NCBI GenBank assembly: GCA_913060875.1
Contig: CAJXSL010000012.1
Coordinates: 1-64,000, forward strand
Direction of reading: 5' to 3'
From: an uncultured Desulfobacteraceae bacterium
GTDB taxonomy: Bacteria; Desulfobacterota; Desulfobacteria; Desulfobacterales; UBA5852
DNA: 64,000 nt
Both the position numbers and the translations under genes were made by a program. Below the pieces are notes generated by a model that saw only the letters and a list, made by a program, of their open reading frames with translations, was not told the origin of the DNA and made no database searches. Below, in pieces: positions 25,137 to 35,435 of this stretch (position 1 is its first letter; each line of letters begins with the position of its first letter).

Positions 25137-27155
25137 ATGAGAGCACTCACGGGCGTTTGGAAGTGGATTGTAATCGCAATTACCGGAATGGCCGTAACTT
25201 TTATCGTTTTCACTTCGCTCTGGCGTCCTTTCCATCCAGCCCTGCAGGGGGCCGTTGTCCTCACGTTCGGCATGCTCGTCGTTTTTATCAACTATCCCAT
25301 CAGTAAATCAGCATTGACCCGGAACCCGTCCGGAAGTGCGGCCATGCTGCTATACGGTTCCGGTAATGCCCCATCCCTCCTCGACATCATTTTTACAGTG
25401 CTGGGAACGGCCCCGTGCATTTTCATCATTTTCAACTGGGAGCCGATCGTCAGCAATCCGCTCACCTACGAAACCTACTACCTGGTGCTCGGTGCCATCC
25501 TGTTTATCATGCTGGTGGAAGCGACCCGCCGGACCCTTGGCAACATCGTGCCGATTGTTGTTTCGTTGTTTATTGCCTATGCGCTCTTGGGCCATCTGCT
25601 CCCCGGGGAACTCGGTCATGCCGGTTACGGCCTTGAGGAACTGCTCTACATTTTCTACCTGACCACTGAAGGTGTCTGGGGGCTTCTCACCGACTTGACC
25701 AGCCGGTTGATTGCCATTTTCATTCTGCTCGGACCGATCCTGTTCGCATGCGGTGTCGGGAACACGTTCATTAAATGGTCACGCTTTACCGGCGGCCGCA
25801 TCAGGGGCGGGGCCGGCCAGATCGCGCTGCTCTCCAGTGCCGGTCTGGGAATGCTGTCGGGTTCGTCGGTGGCCAATGTCGCCACGACCGGCACCTTCAC
25901 GATCCCGACAATGAAAAAGCTCGGATACAATGACGAAATCGCCGCTGCGACCGAAGCCTCGGCCTCTTCCGGTGGGCAGATCATGCCCCCGATCATGGGC
26001 GCCGGGGCCTTCGTCATGGCCGAGCTGCTTGGCATCAAGTACATGGAGATCATGTTTGCGGCCATCATTCCGGCAATTTGCTATTTTATGGGCATCGGCA
26101 GCGGCATTTATGTGCTTGCCGGGAAATATGGTCTTGGCAAACTGCCCGCCAAACTCATCCCCAAATGGGCGGATCTTTTTGACCCCCGCGAATTGATGAA
26201 CACGGTCATTCCCATCGGGATTCTTATTTACCTTCTCGTACAATACATGCCGCCGCAGACTTGTGCCGGATGGGCCCTGGTCTCCTCCCTGGTCATTTTC
26301 ATATTCATGGGGGGGCCCCTGAAGCGTCAGGAAACGACGAAGCGCGTCACCATAAGCCTGCAGGCATTTTACAAAGCGGTCAACGGCGCCCTTGTCATGC
26401 TCATCGTCATGATGAGTTGTGTGCAAGTAGTCGTTACGCTCATCAACGCAACAGGTCTGGGGGTCAAAATCTCCGAGTTCATCGTCAACCTGGCGGGCAC
26501 CAATGCCTTCCTCGCACTCGTGGCGGTGATGATTGTGGCCATCATTCTGGGCATGGGGATGTCCACCACGGCCGCGTATGTCATTGCGGCGTCAGCCCTC
26601 GGACCGGCCCTGGTCACCCTCGGCCTGCCGGGATTGCCGTCGCACCTGTTTATCTTTTATTTTGCCATCGCGGCCGGCATCACGCCCCCCGTGTGTGTGG
26701 CCGTATTCACGGCACGCGCCATTTCCGGCGGATCCTGGGTCCGAATTGCGATGATCTCGATGGGGCTGAGTCTCGGCGGATACATCATTCCATATTTTTT
26801 CATCTATCAGCCGGCCATCCTGATGCAGGGCGGCACTTTCCTGGGAACCATTTGGATTATGATCACCGTGGCGATTGCCATGTTTTTCATCGAAGCCGGT
26901 GTGTTCGGATATTTCCTGAAACCGACCTCGATACCGGAAAGGGTACTCTTCATTATCGGGGGATTGTTTCTTCTCAGCTCCACCTTGGTGTCGGATATCG
27001 TCGGCATTGCGCTGGTCGGGGTGGGAATTCTGTGCCACATTTATACCCCCAATATTCCGTTTCTCAGCAGCCGGCCGGAAGAACTTCCCCGGGTGAACCT
27101 GGAAGATATTGATTGGACCGGCGAGGACAGCATCGCCAACATGAAGGTCAGTTGA
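25137..27155 (+). CDS. TRAP transporter fused permease (DctQM-type, TAXI-linked)
   Basis: This 672-residue protein fuses the small 4-TM and large 12-TM TRAP subunits, as is usual for TAXI systems. Conserved DctM motifs include GGRIRGGAGQIALLSSAGLG, SSVANVATTGTFTIPTMK, EASASSGGQIMPPIMGAGAF and the GITPPVCVAVFTARAISGG loop. It imports the solute using the sodium or proton gradient. It is followed 36 bases later by the MBL gene. Confidence 0.92.
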   Translation: MRALTGVWKWIVIAITGMAVTFIVFTSLWRPFHPALQGAVVLTFGMLVVFINYPISKSALTRNPSGSAAMLLYGSGNAPSLLDIIFTVLGTAPCIFIIFNWEPIVSNPLTYETYYLVLGAILFIMLVEATRRTLGNIVPIVVSLFIAYALLGHLLPGELGHAGYGLEELLYIFYLTTEGVWGLLTDLTSRLIAIFILLGPILFACGVGNTFIKWSRFTGGRIRGGAGQIALLSSAGLGMLSGSSVANVATTGTFTIPTMKKLGYNDEIAAATEASASSGGQIMPPIMGAGAFVMAELLGIKYMEIMFAAIIPAICYFMGIGSGIYVLAGKYGLGKLPAKLIPKWADLFDPRELMNTVIPIGILIYLLVQYMPPQTCAGWALVSSLVIFIFMGGPLKRQETTKRVTISLQAFYKAVNGALVMLIVMMSCVQVVVTLINATGLGVKISEFIVNLAGTNAFLALVAVMIVAIILGMGMSTTAAYVIAASALGPALVTLGLPGLPSHLFIFYFAIAAGITPPVCVAVFTARAISGGSWVRIAMISMGLSLGGYIIPYFFIYQPAILMQGGTFLGTIWIMITVAIAMFFIEAGVFGYFLKPTSIPERVLFIIGGLFLLSSTLVSDIVGIALVGVGILCHIYTPNIPFLSSRPEELPRVNLEDIDWTGEDSIANMKVS

Positions 27156-27191
27156 TTTGGCATCGACGTTGGCGAAAAGGAGTGCGGTGAT

Positions 27192-28049
27192 TTGAAAATA
27201 CGCCTGACGACCCTGAGCGAAAATACGGCCGGCAAACCAGGATTTTCAGCGGAGTGGGGGCTGAGCATACTGGTCGAGGCCGATGATCACACCATCCTGT
27301 TTGACACCGGGGCCGGTGACGTTGCCTTGCGCAATGCCGACCGCCTGGGCATCCGGATTCCATCCGGGACCCCCATTGTCCTGAGCCATGCCCATGCGGA
27401 TCACACCGGCGGATTGGTACCGGTGCTGAAGCGCATTGGGAACACCAGGGTCATGGCCCATCCCGCCATATGGGAGAAGAAATATACCCGGCGCCCCTAT
27501 GAAGACCAGGCGGCCGACATCAGCATGCCCTATGAAAGGCCGGCGCTGGAACAACTGGGGGCTGATTTTCATCTGAGTGCCGAGCCGGTAAAGATTGCGG
27601 AGAACATTTGGGTGAGTGGTGAAATTCCAATGGTAACGGATTTCGAAGCCATCGAGCCTATTTTCTACATCAAGGAAAACGGCGCATTCCGGCCTGATCC
27701 CATTCTTGACGACCAGGCCTTGTATATTCGCAGCAACAAGGGCCTGGTTATCGTTTTGGGCTGCGCCCATCGCGGAATGGTGAACACGGTTTTGCATGCC
27801 CGCAACATTACCGGTGAGCCGCGAGTTCATACCATTATCGGCGGCACCCATCTTTTTCCGAAAACCGAAGACCAGAAACAAAACGCCATCGAAGCGCTCA
27901 AAGAATTGGGCGTACAAAAAATCGGCGCCTCCCATTGCACCGGGTTTCCTGCGGCCATGATGCTGGTGCAAGCGTTTGGGGATAAATTCTTTTCCAATAA
28001 TGCCGGAAGCATCACCATCATCGATGACGCCGACACCACGGACGATTGA
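27192..28049 (+). CDS. MBL-fold metallohydrolase
   Basis: The protein is 285 residues. The metallo-beta-lactamase motif is SHAHADHTGG, with later ligands in LGCAHRG and ASHCTG. The overall pattern resembles the MBL group often labelled 7,8-dihydropterin-6-methyl-PABA phosphate synthase-like, found in many anaerobes. The start is TTG with AAAGGAG about nine bases upstream; an upstream GTG is closed by a stop. In this operon it may hydrolyse a thioester or ester of the imported compound, which is inferred from context only. Confidence 0.78.
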   Translation: MKIRLTTLSENTAGKPGFSAEWGLSILVEADDHTILFDTGAGDVALRNADRLGIRIPSGTPIVLSHAHADHTGGLVPVLKRIGNTRVMAHPAIWEKKYTRRPYEDQAADISMPYERPALEQLGADFHLSAEPVKIAENIWVSGEIPMVTDFEAIEPIFYIKENGAFRPDPILDDQALYIRSNKGLVIVLGCAHRGMVNTVLHARNITGEPRVHTIIGGTHLFPKTEDQKQNAIEALKELGVQKIGASHCTGFPAAMMLVQAFGDKFFSNNAGSITIIDDADTTDD

Positions 28050-28056
28050 AGGACCA

Positions 28057-29610
28057 ATGAACGCGGAGACGACGAAAACCAACGGGCAGGATTGTTTGTC
28101 GGCTCGCCTGGACCGGAGCTTCCGAAAGCATGCCGAGCAGTCGGCCTTGCGGTTTTTGCGGGATGGCAACGTTGAAACTGCGCTGACCTACGCTGAACTC
28201 AACAACGATGTCAACCGAATGGCCCGCTATTTTGTGGAATCCGGGATTCGGAAAGGAGACCGGGTCATTCTCTTTTTGCCCAAATCGGTCGTTTTTCTCG
28301 TTTCCCACCTTTCTCTTCTCCGTATCGGGGTCGTGTCCGTGCCCGTGAATCCCGGTTTTCGTCAAGCAGAAATGGACTATCTGGTTCGAGATACGGATCC
28401 GGCCCTGATTGTCGCCGACAAGCCCCAGGCGGAGATACTCGAAAAGGTAAACCCCCATTGCAGTGTTCTTGTTTTGAGGACGGATCAGTCATATGACGAT
28501 GTCGACTTCTTTCGGTCGTTTTCCGAGAAAATTCCGACTGTCGACATCCAGCCGCAAGATCCCGGCACGATCATTTATACATCCGGCACGACGGGGCAGC
28601 CCAAGGGGGCTGTTTTAACCCAGGGCAACCTCGCCCATGACGCGAAAAATATCATCGCCATATGGCAAATCAATGACGCCGATCGCATCTGCCATGCGCT
28701 GCCCCTTTTTCATGTCCACGGCCTCGGTTTTGCGGTGCACACAGCTTTGATGGCGGGTTCCGAGATTTTGCTGCATGATCGATTTATGCCCCAAACGGTC
28801 ATCGATGCACTGGCTCGGAAGGAGCGCGAGAACCGCTGCACGGTGTTTATGGCGGTGCCGTCCATGTATGTCAAAATGATCGAGGCGATTGAAAAAGCAC
28901 GGATGGATTTCGATCATATACGGTTGTGGACGTCCGGGTCGGCTCCGCTCCTCACTAAAGACTTCGATAGGATCAAGGCTGTTTTCGGGAAAGCGCCGGT
29001 TGAACGCGAGGGGATGTCGGAAACCGGCATGAACTTCTCCAACCCCTTGAAGGGGCTGAAAAAGCCCGGATCCATCGGCCTGCCCTTGCCCCAGCTCGAG
29101 GTGAAAATCGTTTCAACGGAAACGGGTGCCATCCTGCCATCAGGAGAAGTCGGGGAAATCTGGCTTAGAGGACCCGGCATAACGCCCGGATACTGGCAAA
29201 AACCGCAGGAAACCGCCAAGGCATTTGAAGATAGCTGGTTCAAAACAGGCGATCTTGGCTATGTGGACCGGGACGGATACTACTATTTGACGGATCGTTT
29301 GAAAAACATCATCATTTCCGGTGGCGAGAATATATCGCCTAAAGAAGTCGAGACCGTTATCAATCAGATAGATGCTGTCCTTGAATCGTCTGTGGTCGGT
29401 ATTCCGGACGAAAAGTGGGGTGAAAAAGTGGTCGCCGCAATCAAATGCCGCCCCGGTAAGGAGCTGGATGCTTCCGCAATACGACAACATTGCCGGAACC
29501 ATCTACATGCCTGGAAAACGCCCAAGGATGTCAGATTTGTCGAAGAGATCCCCAAAAACCGAATGGGAAAGGTCTTAACGCGTGACGTGCGGCAGTTCTT
29601 CACGGACTAG
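28057..29610 (+). CDS. AMP-forming acyl-CoA synthetase
   Basis: The 517-residue protein has the adenylate-forming motifs IIYTSGTTGQPKGAV (about residue 170), the switch REGMSETGM, the adenine-binding GDLGYVDRDGYYYLTDR and the catalytic Lys near the end in PKNRMGKVL. It converts a carboxylic acid, ATP and CoA to acyl-CoA. The frame is open upstream, but AAGGA at 28048-28052 fits the ATG at 28057. With the CoA-transferase it gives the operon two ways to activate acids. Acid chain length cannot be told. Confidence 0.9.
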   Translation: MNAETTKTNGQDCLSARLDRSFRKHAEQSALRFLRDGNVETALTYAELNNDVNRMARYFVESGIRKGDRVILFLPKSVVFLVSHLSLLRIGVVSVPVNPGFRQAEMDYLVRDTDPALIVADKPQAEILEKVNPHCSVLVLRTDQSYDDVDFFRSFSEKIPTVDIQPQDPGTIIYTSGTTGQPKGAVLTQGNLAHDAKNIIAIWQINDADRICHALPLFHVHGLGFAVHTALMAGSEILLHDRFMPQTVIDALARKERENRCTVFMAVPSMYVKMIEAIEKARMDFDHIRLWTSGSAPLLTKDFDRIKAVFGKAPVEREGMSETGMNFSNPLKGLKKPGSIGLPLPQLEVKIVSTETGAILPSGEVGEIWLRGPGITPGYWQKPQETAKAFEDSWFKTGDLGYVDRDGYYYLTDRLKNIIISGGENISPKEVETVINQIDAVLESSVVGIPDEKWGEKVVAAIKCRPGKELDASAIRQHCRNHLHAWKTPKDVRFVEEIPKNRMGKVLTRDVRQFFTD

Positions 29611-30805
29611 ATGGTCATCCGACTCGTTTCCAACATGGGAAGAGGTACGAGATCGGGTGGAACGGTTTGCCCAAACAAATGCTGATATCACTCAGATCGA
29701 AACCATCGGCCACACCGCGGAAGGAAGGGCAATCCGCGCGGTTTTTGTCACCAATACCGACCATCCGGACCAAAACAAGGAGATCGTTCTAATTGTTTTC
29801 GGACGGCACGGGGATGAACTCGGTACCCGCACCGTCGGCCTGCAGCTCCTTGAATGGCTGGCTTCACCGGAAGCAAGGGACGTCCTGATCAATCAACAGG
29901 TCATTGTGGTGCCGGTCGCCAATCCGGATGGCTGCGCTACGCAAACCTTTGGTCTTCCTGCCAATCGGCTTTCGACGCTCGAAAAAGAATCCATCATCAA
30001 ATTCGGTCTTTCCATCGTTCCGGATTTAGTTCTAGACGTTCACAGCGTTGGAAAGGGGAAATACGGGTACAACTGGGGTGGCCTGGAGGCTGTCATTATT
30101 GATGAGACCGCCCGATCCGGGGAAGACCCCTATATCCTGCATACACTGGCAGACCAAATGATCCAGGGGGCCGCCCAGAAAGGCTATCCGTTCCTTCTGC
30201 ATACCGCCGAATTCTATCGCAACCTGAAAAATAAAGCGGCTACGCTTACGGACGGCGCTTTCAACAACCATGTTAATCAGGTTTTTTACGATGCCTTCCA
30301 TTCCCTGACCTTCGGTATGGAAGTCAACCATTTTGTCCTCAACCCCCAAGAAGCCGCCGAAAGCGGTGTCGCCGCCATCGCCGCTCTTCTCGAAGCTGGC
30401 AACGCTGTTTATCCCTGGGAATATTACGCGGGGTATCCCAATCGGATCATCATCGGTGATTTCCAAGCCTCCATACGTCCCCGGGGCGAAACCGCGGCGA
30501 TACGCCGCTCTTCAAGGCTGGAAATCTGGGCGCAGCGCCATATTTTCGGCAGCATTGCGCCCTACCGAAAAATGGAAAACGATCATTCGCTCGACCTTGA
30601 ATTCGCCTTTCACGGCGCGAGGCCACTCCAGGGCGGACTGACCGTTGGCACACGTCTTCGGGGACAGCCACGGATCAAGCGGATTGAAGCCAACGGGACC
30701 ATCCCCACCTATGCCGCTGCCACGGACGTTTGCTCCACCCATCTTTTCATTGATTTTGAAACCATCGAACCCGACATACACAATAAGATTTATGTTGAAT
30801 TTTAA
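29582..30805 (+). CDS. M14-family zinc carboxypeptidase
   Basis: This 407-residue protein shows the M14 zinc set: H-x-x-E in FGRHGDELG (about residues 73-81), the third ligand in LDVHSVGKG (about 151-159), and the catalytic Glu in FGMEVNHF. M14 enzymes release C-terminal amino acids or deacylate amino-acid conjugates. The gene overlaps the synthetase by 29 bases and has no signal peptide, so it is cytosolic. With the transporter and acyl-CoA enzymes, this suggests that amino-acid conjugates of carboxylic acids are cleaved after uptake (inference). The start GTG is the best available but is not certain. Confidence 0.8.
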   Translation: MTCGSSSRTRWSSDSFPTWEEVRDRVERFAQTNADITQIETIGHTAEGRAIRAVFVTNTDHPDQNKEIVLIVFGRHGDELGTRTVGLQLLEWLASPEARDVLINQQVIVVPVANPDGCATQTFGLPANRLSTLEKESIIKFGLSIVPDLVLDVHSVGKGKYGYNWGGLEAVIIDETARSGEDPYILHTLADQMIQGAAQKGYPFLLHTAEFYRNLKNKAATLTDGAFNNHVNQVFYDAFHSLTFGMEVNHFVLNPQEAAESGVAAIAALLEAGNAVYPWEYYAGYPNRIIIGDFQASIRPRGETAAIRRSSRLEIWAQRHIFGSIAPYRKMENDHSLDLEFAFHGARPLQGGLTVGTRLRGQPRIKRIEANGTIPTYAAATDVCSTHLFIDFETIEPDIHNKIYVEF

Positions 30806-30875
30806 TCCCTCAATTCAACTTTGTATGTCCAGGAGATATCGCACTACCTTCAGGACGCTTGATAGTCATGCCGTC

Positions 30876-31442
30876 CTATCCAATGATTTTATGGGCGAAG
30901 GCGATTGCTTTGTCTTTGATGCGCTCATCCAATTGGTCCGGTGTTGAACACGACCCGATGAAAAGCTCCCCGGCGTTTACCGCCTTATGGGGCTTTTGCA
31001 GGCGGCCGAACGCCGTGAAGGCGGCTTCGGCATTATTTTCGTAGGGGCCACCGCCGGTTACCAGCAAGGCCTGGCGTTGCCCCTCAACCAGTGAAGCATG
31101 CCCGGGCTGGTGATAATCGACATAAAGGCTGTAGGTGCGATCGATGACGGTTTTCAATTGGGCGCTCACACCCCAGAAATAGAGGGGCGATGCAAAAATC
31201 ACCAGCTCGGCCCGGGTCATTTTTTCCAGAATTTCCGGGATATCGTCTTTCTGGATGCATCCGACGGTATCCGGCTTTTCCTTGCATTGGCCACACGCAA
31301 GGCACCCTTTAAGGTTTTTCGTATTCAAAAAGATGGATTCAACTTCGTGACCCAAAGCGCCAAGCTCTTGTTCGACCCAGGAAAGTACCTGGGCTGTATT
31401 GCCATTTTTTCGGGGGCTTCCCTGCAGGGTAATGACCTTCAT
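30876..31442 (-). CDS. Iron-sulfur flavoprotein / NADPH-dependent FMN reductase family protein
   Basis: The 188-residue protein has the phosphate loop LQGSPRKNGNT and the compact cysteine motif C47-x2-C50-x2-C53-x8-C62 typical of anaerobe iron-sulfur flavoproteins. SPLYFWGVSAQLKTVIDR is the flavin-contact segment. AGGAGG six bases before the ATG fixes the start; an upstream in-frame ATG lacks this. It converges on the M14 gene. It probably transfers electrons from ferredoxin to an unknown acceptor. Confidence 0.85.
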   Translation of the reverse strand: MKVITLQGSPRKNGNTAQVLSWVEQELGALGHEVESIFLNTKNLKGCLACGQCKEKPDTVGCIQKDDIPEILEKMTRAELVIFASPLYFWGVSAQLKTVIDRTYSLYVDYHQPGHASLVEGQRQALLVTGGGPYENNAEAAFTAFGRLQKPHKAVNAGELFIGSCSTPDQLDERIKDKAIAFAHKIIG

Positions 31443-31616
31443 TTCCGTCCTCCTGTATGACCTGTCATTAACACATCGATGCGATTTCATATTCCCGTAT
31501 CCAAGATAAAGGCGTCATTTAGGCGAAATGGATGGCGTCGTCAAATGAATTGTTGGATACCCCGCTGAAGGGTGGCGCCGCTATGCCATCTACGGGACCT
31601 GAGGGTTGGCGGCCAC

Positions 31617-31726
31617 CGGCCAACGCTTGACATATCGCGCCCTGCCTTTTATGCCTTTCAAGACAAACCGGCCTGATATTGAGCAGACACTTCCTATTCC
31701 AACGGGGCGAGCGGAGGTGGCGATGG
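31617..31726 (+). repeat. Left ~110-bp direct repeat flanking the caspase-like gene
   Basis: This 110-base segment matches 35436-35546 at all but three positions (two substitutions and one indel). It ends with GCGGAGG…ATGG, which in the right copy is the ribosome-binding site and start codon of the DUF362 gene. Here the frame closes after nine codons. Beyond it (31727-31868) the nonamer GTCATGCAC occurs twice, at 31789 and 31828. No other gene is seen in 31443-31868. Confidence 0.85.
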
Positions 31727-31868
31727 TAGCCGCCTCGAAATGCTCATGTAATTAGCGTTCGCTCCGTTTTCTTGCCGCCTTACGTCTTGTCATGCACCCT
31801 AATCTTGTTTTTGGGATAGGTTATCGTGTCATGCACGTTGACCGCTTACACTGACGGGAGGTGATCAG

Positions 31869-34800
31869 GTGTTTAAACGGCACACCCTGCGGGCGCAAGC
31901 CCCTTTCCTCATCGTTATCCTGTTGGCGGCAATAGGGTGCCATAGCGGAACCGGAGGACAGCGGCTGGGATTATCGGCACCTCTCCCTGCGCCATTGCCT
32001 TTGGATAACCTGAACGCAATTCAGCTGCGCTTTTTTGAATCGGGATACACGGCGAGCCCATTCGGGAATAGAAATTACAGAACCCGATTTGAACGCCGGG
32101 GCACACGATATATCTATTGGGAACTTCGCCTCAATTTCTCTCCACCGAAACGTGATATATATTTCAACATTGATGCTATCTGGTTCCGATCCGACGGCCG
32201 CATTCTAGCAAAAGACGCCTGCCGGTTTCATGTTAAGCCGAACTGGACCCACTTTCGGGTATACCGGGGATGGGGCGCAAGGAGCGGTTCATGGTGGTTG
32301 CCCGGGGCCTATCGCGTGGTCCTTTATTTCGAGGGGCGCGAGCTTGCAGAAGGTAAGTTTGAAGTCGAGGGCTCGGATCGAAAGCCGCCCCGGAAACCGT
32401 TCCTCCGGCTGGATACAGGAATGCATACGGCCTCCACCTGGGAGTTGGATGTCGATGCAGACAATCGCTACATGGTGACCGGTGCCAACGATAAGACGGT
32501 GCGGGTGTGGGACCTGATCAACCGTCGGTTACTGCGAACCTTGCGCCCGCCGATTGGGGAAGGAAAAGAAGGCGCTATCGGCGCATTGGCAATTTCGCCT
32601 GATGGCCGTGCGGTTGCTTGCGGCGGCAGAACAGGATGTTCATGGGAGGGAACCTGTTCGGTCTACATATTTGAAACGCAATCCGGAAAACTTATACGGC
32701 GTATCAAAGGCTTTGCAGGGCCAATCAAGCATATTGACTATTCGCGGCAGGGTCGCTATCTGGCCATTGCTTATCGCAACGGGCTTGCAATATATCGAAT
32801 ACCGACTTACGACCTTATCGGTCGAGATGAAGACTACCAATCGCAATGCACCAGTGTGGACTTCGGCCCGGACCGACTTATCGCCTCCGTCTCCCCTGAT
32901 GGCTTTGTGCGGCTGTACCGTGTCCGGAAGGACAGCCTAAAGCTTATATCTAAACGAAAATCCCCCCATGATCGTCCGCCATATTGCGTGCAATATGCCC
33001 CTGATGGAAAAAAAATAGCGATAGGATACTGGTCCTCGAAGGGCTATTGGGCTCAGGATACCCCGAAAGTCGATGTGATATCAGGCGTGGACTTACAATT
33101 CCTGTATTCTCCGGATACCAGTGGACTCACGCACGGTTTGGAGCCGGTTACATGGTCCAAGGATGGGCGTTGTCTGTACGCCGGGGGGTACCCAATGACA
33201 TGGGCGGGTAAACGGATGGCACCGGTGATCCGATGGTCCAAGGAGGGCCGTGGCACCAAGACCGTTTTTCCGGCAGATAACGATGCCATTCAGGACATAT
33301 TTCCACTCAAGAATGGCGGCATCGTATTTGTTGCCCATAACACCGCTTGGGGCGTTCTGGATTCCGCCGGCAGGAAAGTTTACTACCATCGTCCCTGCAA
33401 AGCTGATTTCAGGGGCTATATGAACATACCTTCTTCCATGTTGAAGACATATATGGATCAGCTGGCTTCGCAACAGGTGAATGCTTCGCAAGATCAAAAG
33501 GGATGGTTAGAAGAGCCTGCGATAAGAGGGTTTCCGATTTCTGAAGATGCCACCAAAGTGATTTTCAGTTTTGAAGCGAAAGGCCGCCAAGCAGCCCTTT
33601 TTGATGTTGCGGGAAGATCACTCCAGCTGAACCCGCTTTGGAAGAATAGCTATTTGCTTCCGATTCTCGAATCGCCTCGGCTGCAAGTTACAGGGTGGTG
33701 TGGCAAGGCCAAGCCCAAGCTGAATGGCCGGCGCTTGAGGCTGGGCACAAATGAAATATCATGGTGTCTGGCAATATCGCCGAATGACGGCGGTTTTCTG
33801 CTCGGTACGGAGTGGAACCTTTATCATTTTGATCAGGAAGGGCACAAAATCTGGCGGACTCCTTTGGATTCGGCCGCTTGGGCGGTGAATATTTCAAAAG
33901 ACAGCCGTATCGCCGTCCTTCATCTGGCGGACGGTACGATCCGCTGGTACCGCATGCTCGATGGAAATGAAATTTTGGCATTCTTTCCACATGCGGATCG
34001 CAACCGTTGGATTGCTTGGACGCCGGAAGGGTACTACATGTCTTCTCCCTATGGAGATGAATTGGTCGGATGGCATTTAAACAATGGCAAGGACCAGGAG
34101 GCTCACTTTTACGCGGCCATGCAATTTGAGCGTATTCTTTTTCAACCGGCATACGTCCAATCCTATTTTCGCTATCTCGGAAATCGAAAAAAGGCCGCTA
34201 AAATGCTTGGCGGGCCGTTCTTCGATATTAAAGACTTGCGGTCAATAGCGCCCCCTCGCGTTGAGATTGGGTTATCAAAACCTTCTGGCAGAGGCCGTTC
34301 CAATAAGATTGAGTTGGTTTTTAAAGCCGACAAACAAAGTCTGCCAATGGAATCCTTCGCTGTATTTGTAAACGATATTCCGATAATTCCGTCCACAGAA
34401 AGGTTGTTGTTCGGAAAGGAGCGAAACCAATTCTCCCGCCAGCTTGAAATTCCTGTGCAGAGCAGGAGAAACAATATACGGGTCGAGGTTTTCAACGGCA
34501 GGTCCATGGGGTTGGCCCATACCTCAGTGCCTTATGATGGCAACACAATCGAAGCGAAGCGGGGGGATCTTTATCTGTTGGCCGTGGGGGTTAACCATTT
34601 CCCCAAGATGCCGTCATGGAATCTCACCTATGCGGTCCAGGATGCCGTCAACATCGCCGCCCTATTTAGCCAGCAAAAAGGGGGAATTTATCATGACGTC
34701 CATCATCGCGTCATTTCGGATCGCTCCGGCATCAAGCCACGGAAGACCCAAATTCTTGCCAGTCTCGATTTTATTGCCGATGCCGGTGCCAATGACACCG

Positions 34801-35363
34801 TGATCGTCTTCTTGGCATCGCACGGCGTGAGTGATCTGGCCGGGAATTACTATTTCGTACCTTCCGATGCCGAAATTGCCGATATTCAGCGTGTCGAAAA
34901 CTCGCGCCGGAGCGGTCAGGTACTACCAGAGGCGGGAGTACCCTCACTGGTGCCGTGGAAAGTTTTTTTCGACGCGTTGAGGGCAACTGCCGGCCGTCGG
35001 ATTCTCATTGTCGACACCTGTCAGGCCCGGGCTATTTCAGGCCCTTTGGATATACACGCGTTGGCGAAAAAATCATTGACGTCTGCTTTTGCGCTTCTCG
35101 CGGCCTCCAAAGGGGATGAGTCGTCGCAGGAATATCCTGAAGGTCGACATGGACTGTTCACATACGCTTTGCTAAAGGGTCTTTGGGGCGATGGCGATAG
35201 GGACAATGACCGGCAAGTTACTTTGAATGAGCTTTACGAATTCGCTCGGCGGTTTGTCGAGAGCAAACGCGACCGATCGATTGGACGTCAAACGCCACAG
35301 TTGGCCTCACCTTCGATTCTCAAGGATATTCCGCTATCATTTTGTCGGAGGCGAGATCCATAG
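31869..35363 (+). CDS. Lipoprotein with WD40 repeats and C-terminal caspase-like (peptidase C14) domain
   Basis: The protein is 1164 residues. A lipobox (LLAAIGC) ends the signal peptide, so the mature protein is probably anchored outside the cytoplasm. Residues about 30-175 are an unrecognised beta-rich domain. About 188-720 hold degenerate WD40 blades (e.g. DADNRYMVTGANDKTVRVWDL). About 893-1120 are a caspase-like domain with H985 in FLASHG and C1051 in VDTCQA, so the catalytic pair is intact. GGGAGG precedes the GTG start. The gene appears lower in G and C than its neighbours and lies between ~110-bp direct repeats, which points to acquisition. Caspase-WD40 proteins occur in bacterial signalling, cell death and defence; the substrate is unknown. 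Confidence 0.88.
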   Translation: MFKRHTLRAQAPFLIVILLAAIGCHSGTGGQRLGLSAPLPAPLPLDNLNAIQLRFFESGYTASPFGNRNYRTRFERRGTRYIYWELRLNFSPPKRDIYFNIDAIWFRSDGRILAKDACRFHVKPNWTHFRVYRGWGARSGSWWLPGAYRVVLYFEGRELAEGKFEVEGSDRKPPRKPFLRLDTGMHTASTWELDVDADNRYMVTGANDKTVRVWDLINRRLLRTLRPPIGEGKEGAIGALAISPDGRAVACGGRTGCSWEGTCSVYIFETQSGKLIRRIKGFAGPIKHIDYSRQGRYLAIAYRNGLAIYRIPTYDLIGRDEDYQSQCTSVDFGPDRLIASVSPDGFVRLYRVRKDSLKLISKRKSPHDRPPYCVQYAPDGKKIAIGYWSSKGYWAQDTPKVDVISGVDLQFLYSPDTSGLTHGLEPVTWSKDGRCLYAGGYPMTWAGKRMAPVIRWSKEGRGTKTVFPADNDAIQDIFPLKNGGIVFVAHNTAWGVLDSAGRKVYYHRPCKADFRGYMNIPSSMLKTYMDQLASQQVNASQDQKGWLEEPAIRGFPISEDATKVIFSFEAKGRQAALFDVAGRSLQLNPLWKNSYLLPILESPRLQVTGWCGKAKPKLNGRRLRLGTNEISWCLAISPNDGGFLLGTEWNLYHFDQEGHKIWRTPLDSAAWAVNISKDSRIAVLHLADGTIRWYRMLDGNEILAFFPHADRNRWIAWTPEGYYMSSPYGDELVGWHLNNGKDQEAHFYAAMQFERILFQPAYVQSYFRYLGNRKKAAKMLGGPFFDIKDLRSIAPPRVEIGLSKPSGRGRSNKIELVFKADKQSLPMESFAVFVNDIPIIPSTERLLFGKERNQFSRQLEIPVQSRRNNIRVEVFNGRSMGLAHTSVPYDGNTIEAKRGDLYLLAVGVNHFPKMPSWNLTYAVQDAVNIAALFSQQKGGIYHDVHHRVISDRSGIKPRKTQILASLDFIADAGANDTVIVFLASHGVSDLAGNYYFVPSDAEIADIQRVENSRRSGQVLPEAGVPSLVPWKVFFDALRATAGRRILIVDTCQARAISGPLDIHALAKKSLTSAFALLAASKGDESSQEYPEGRHGLFTYALLKGLWGDGDRDNDRQVTLNELYEFARRFVESKRDRSIGRQTPQLASPSILKDIPLSFCRRRDP

Positions 35364-35435
35364 ATCGAAGGCCATTGATACGGCAGCGGCGACTTTTGCG
35401 TATTTTCTATTTGAAGCTGAAGCGATGGTTGCAGA

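Noticed and set aside
24925-25140. 71-codon plus-strand frame before the TRAP permease
   Set aside because: It could have been a DctQ subunit, but it has no membrane helices and the following permease already contains the fused small subunit.
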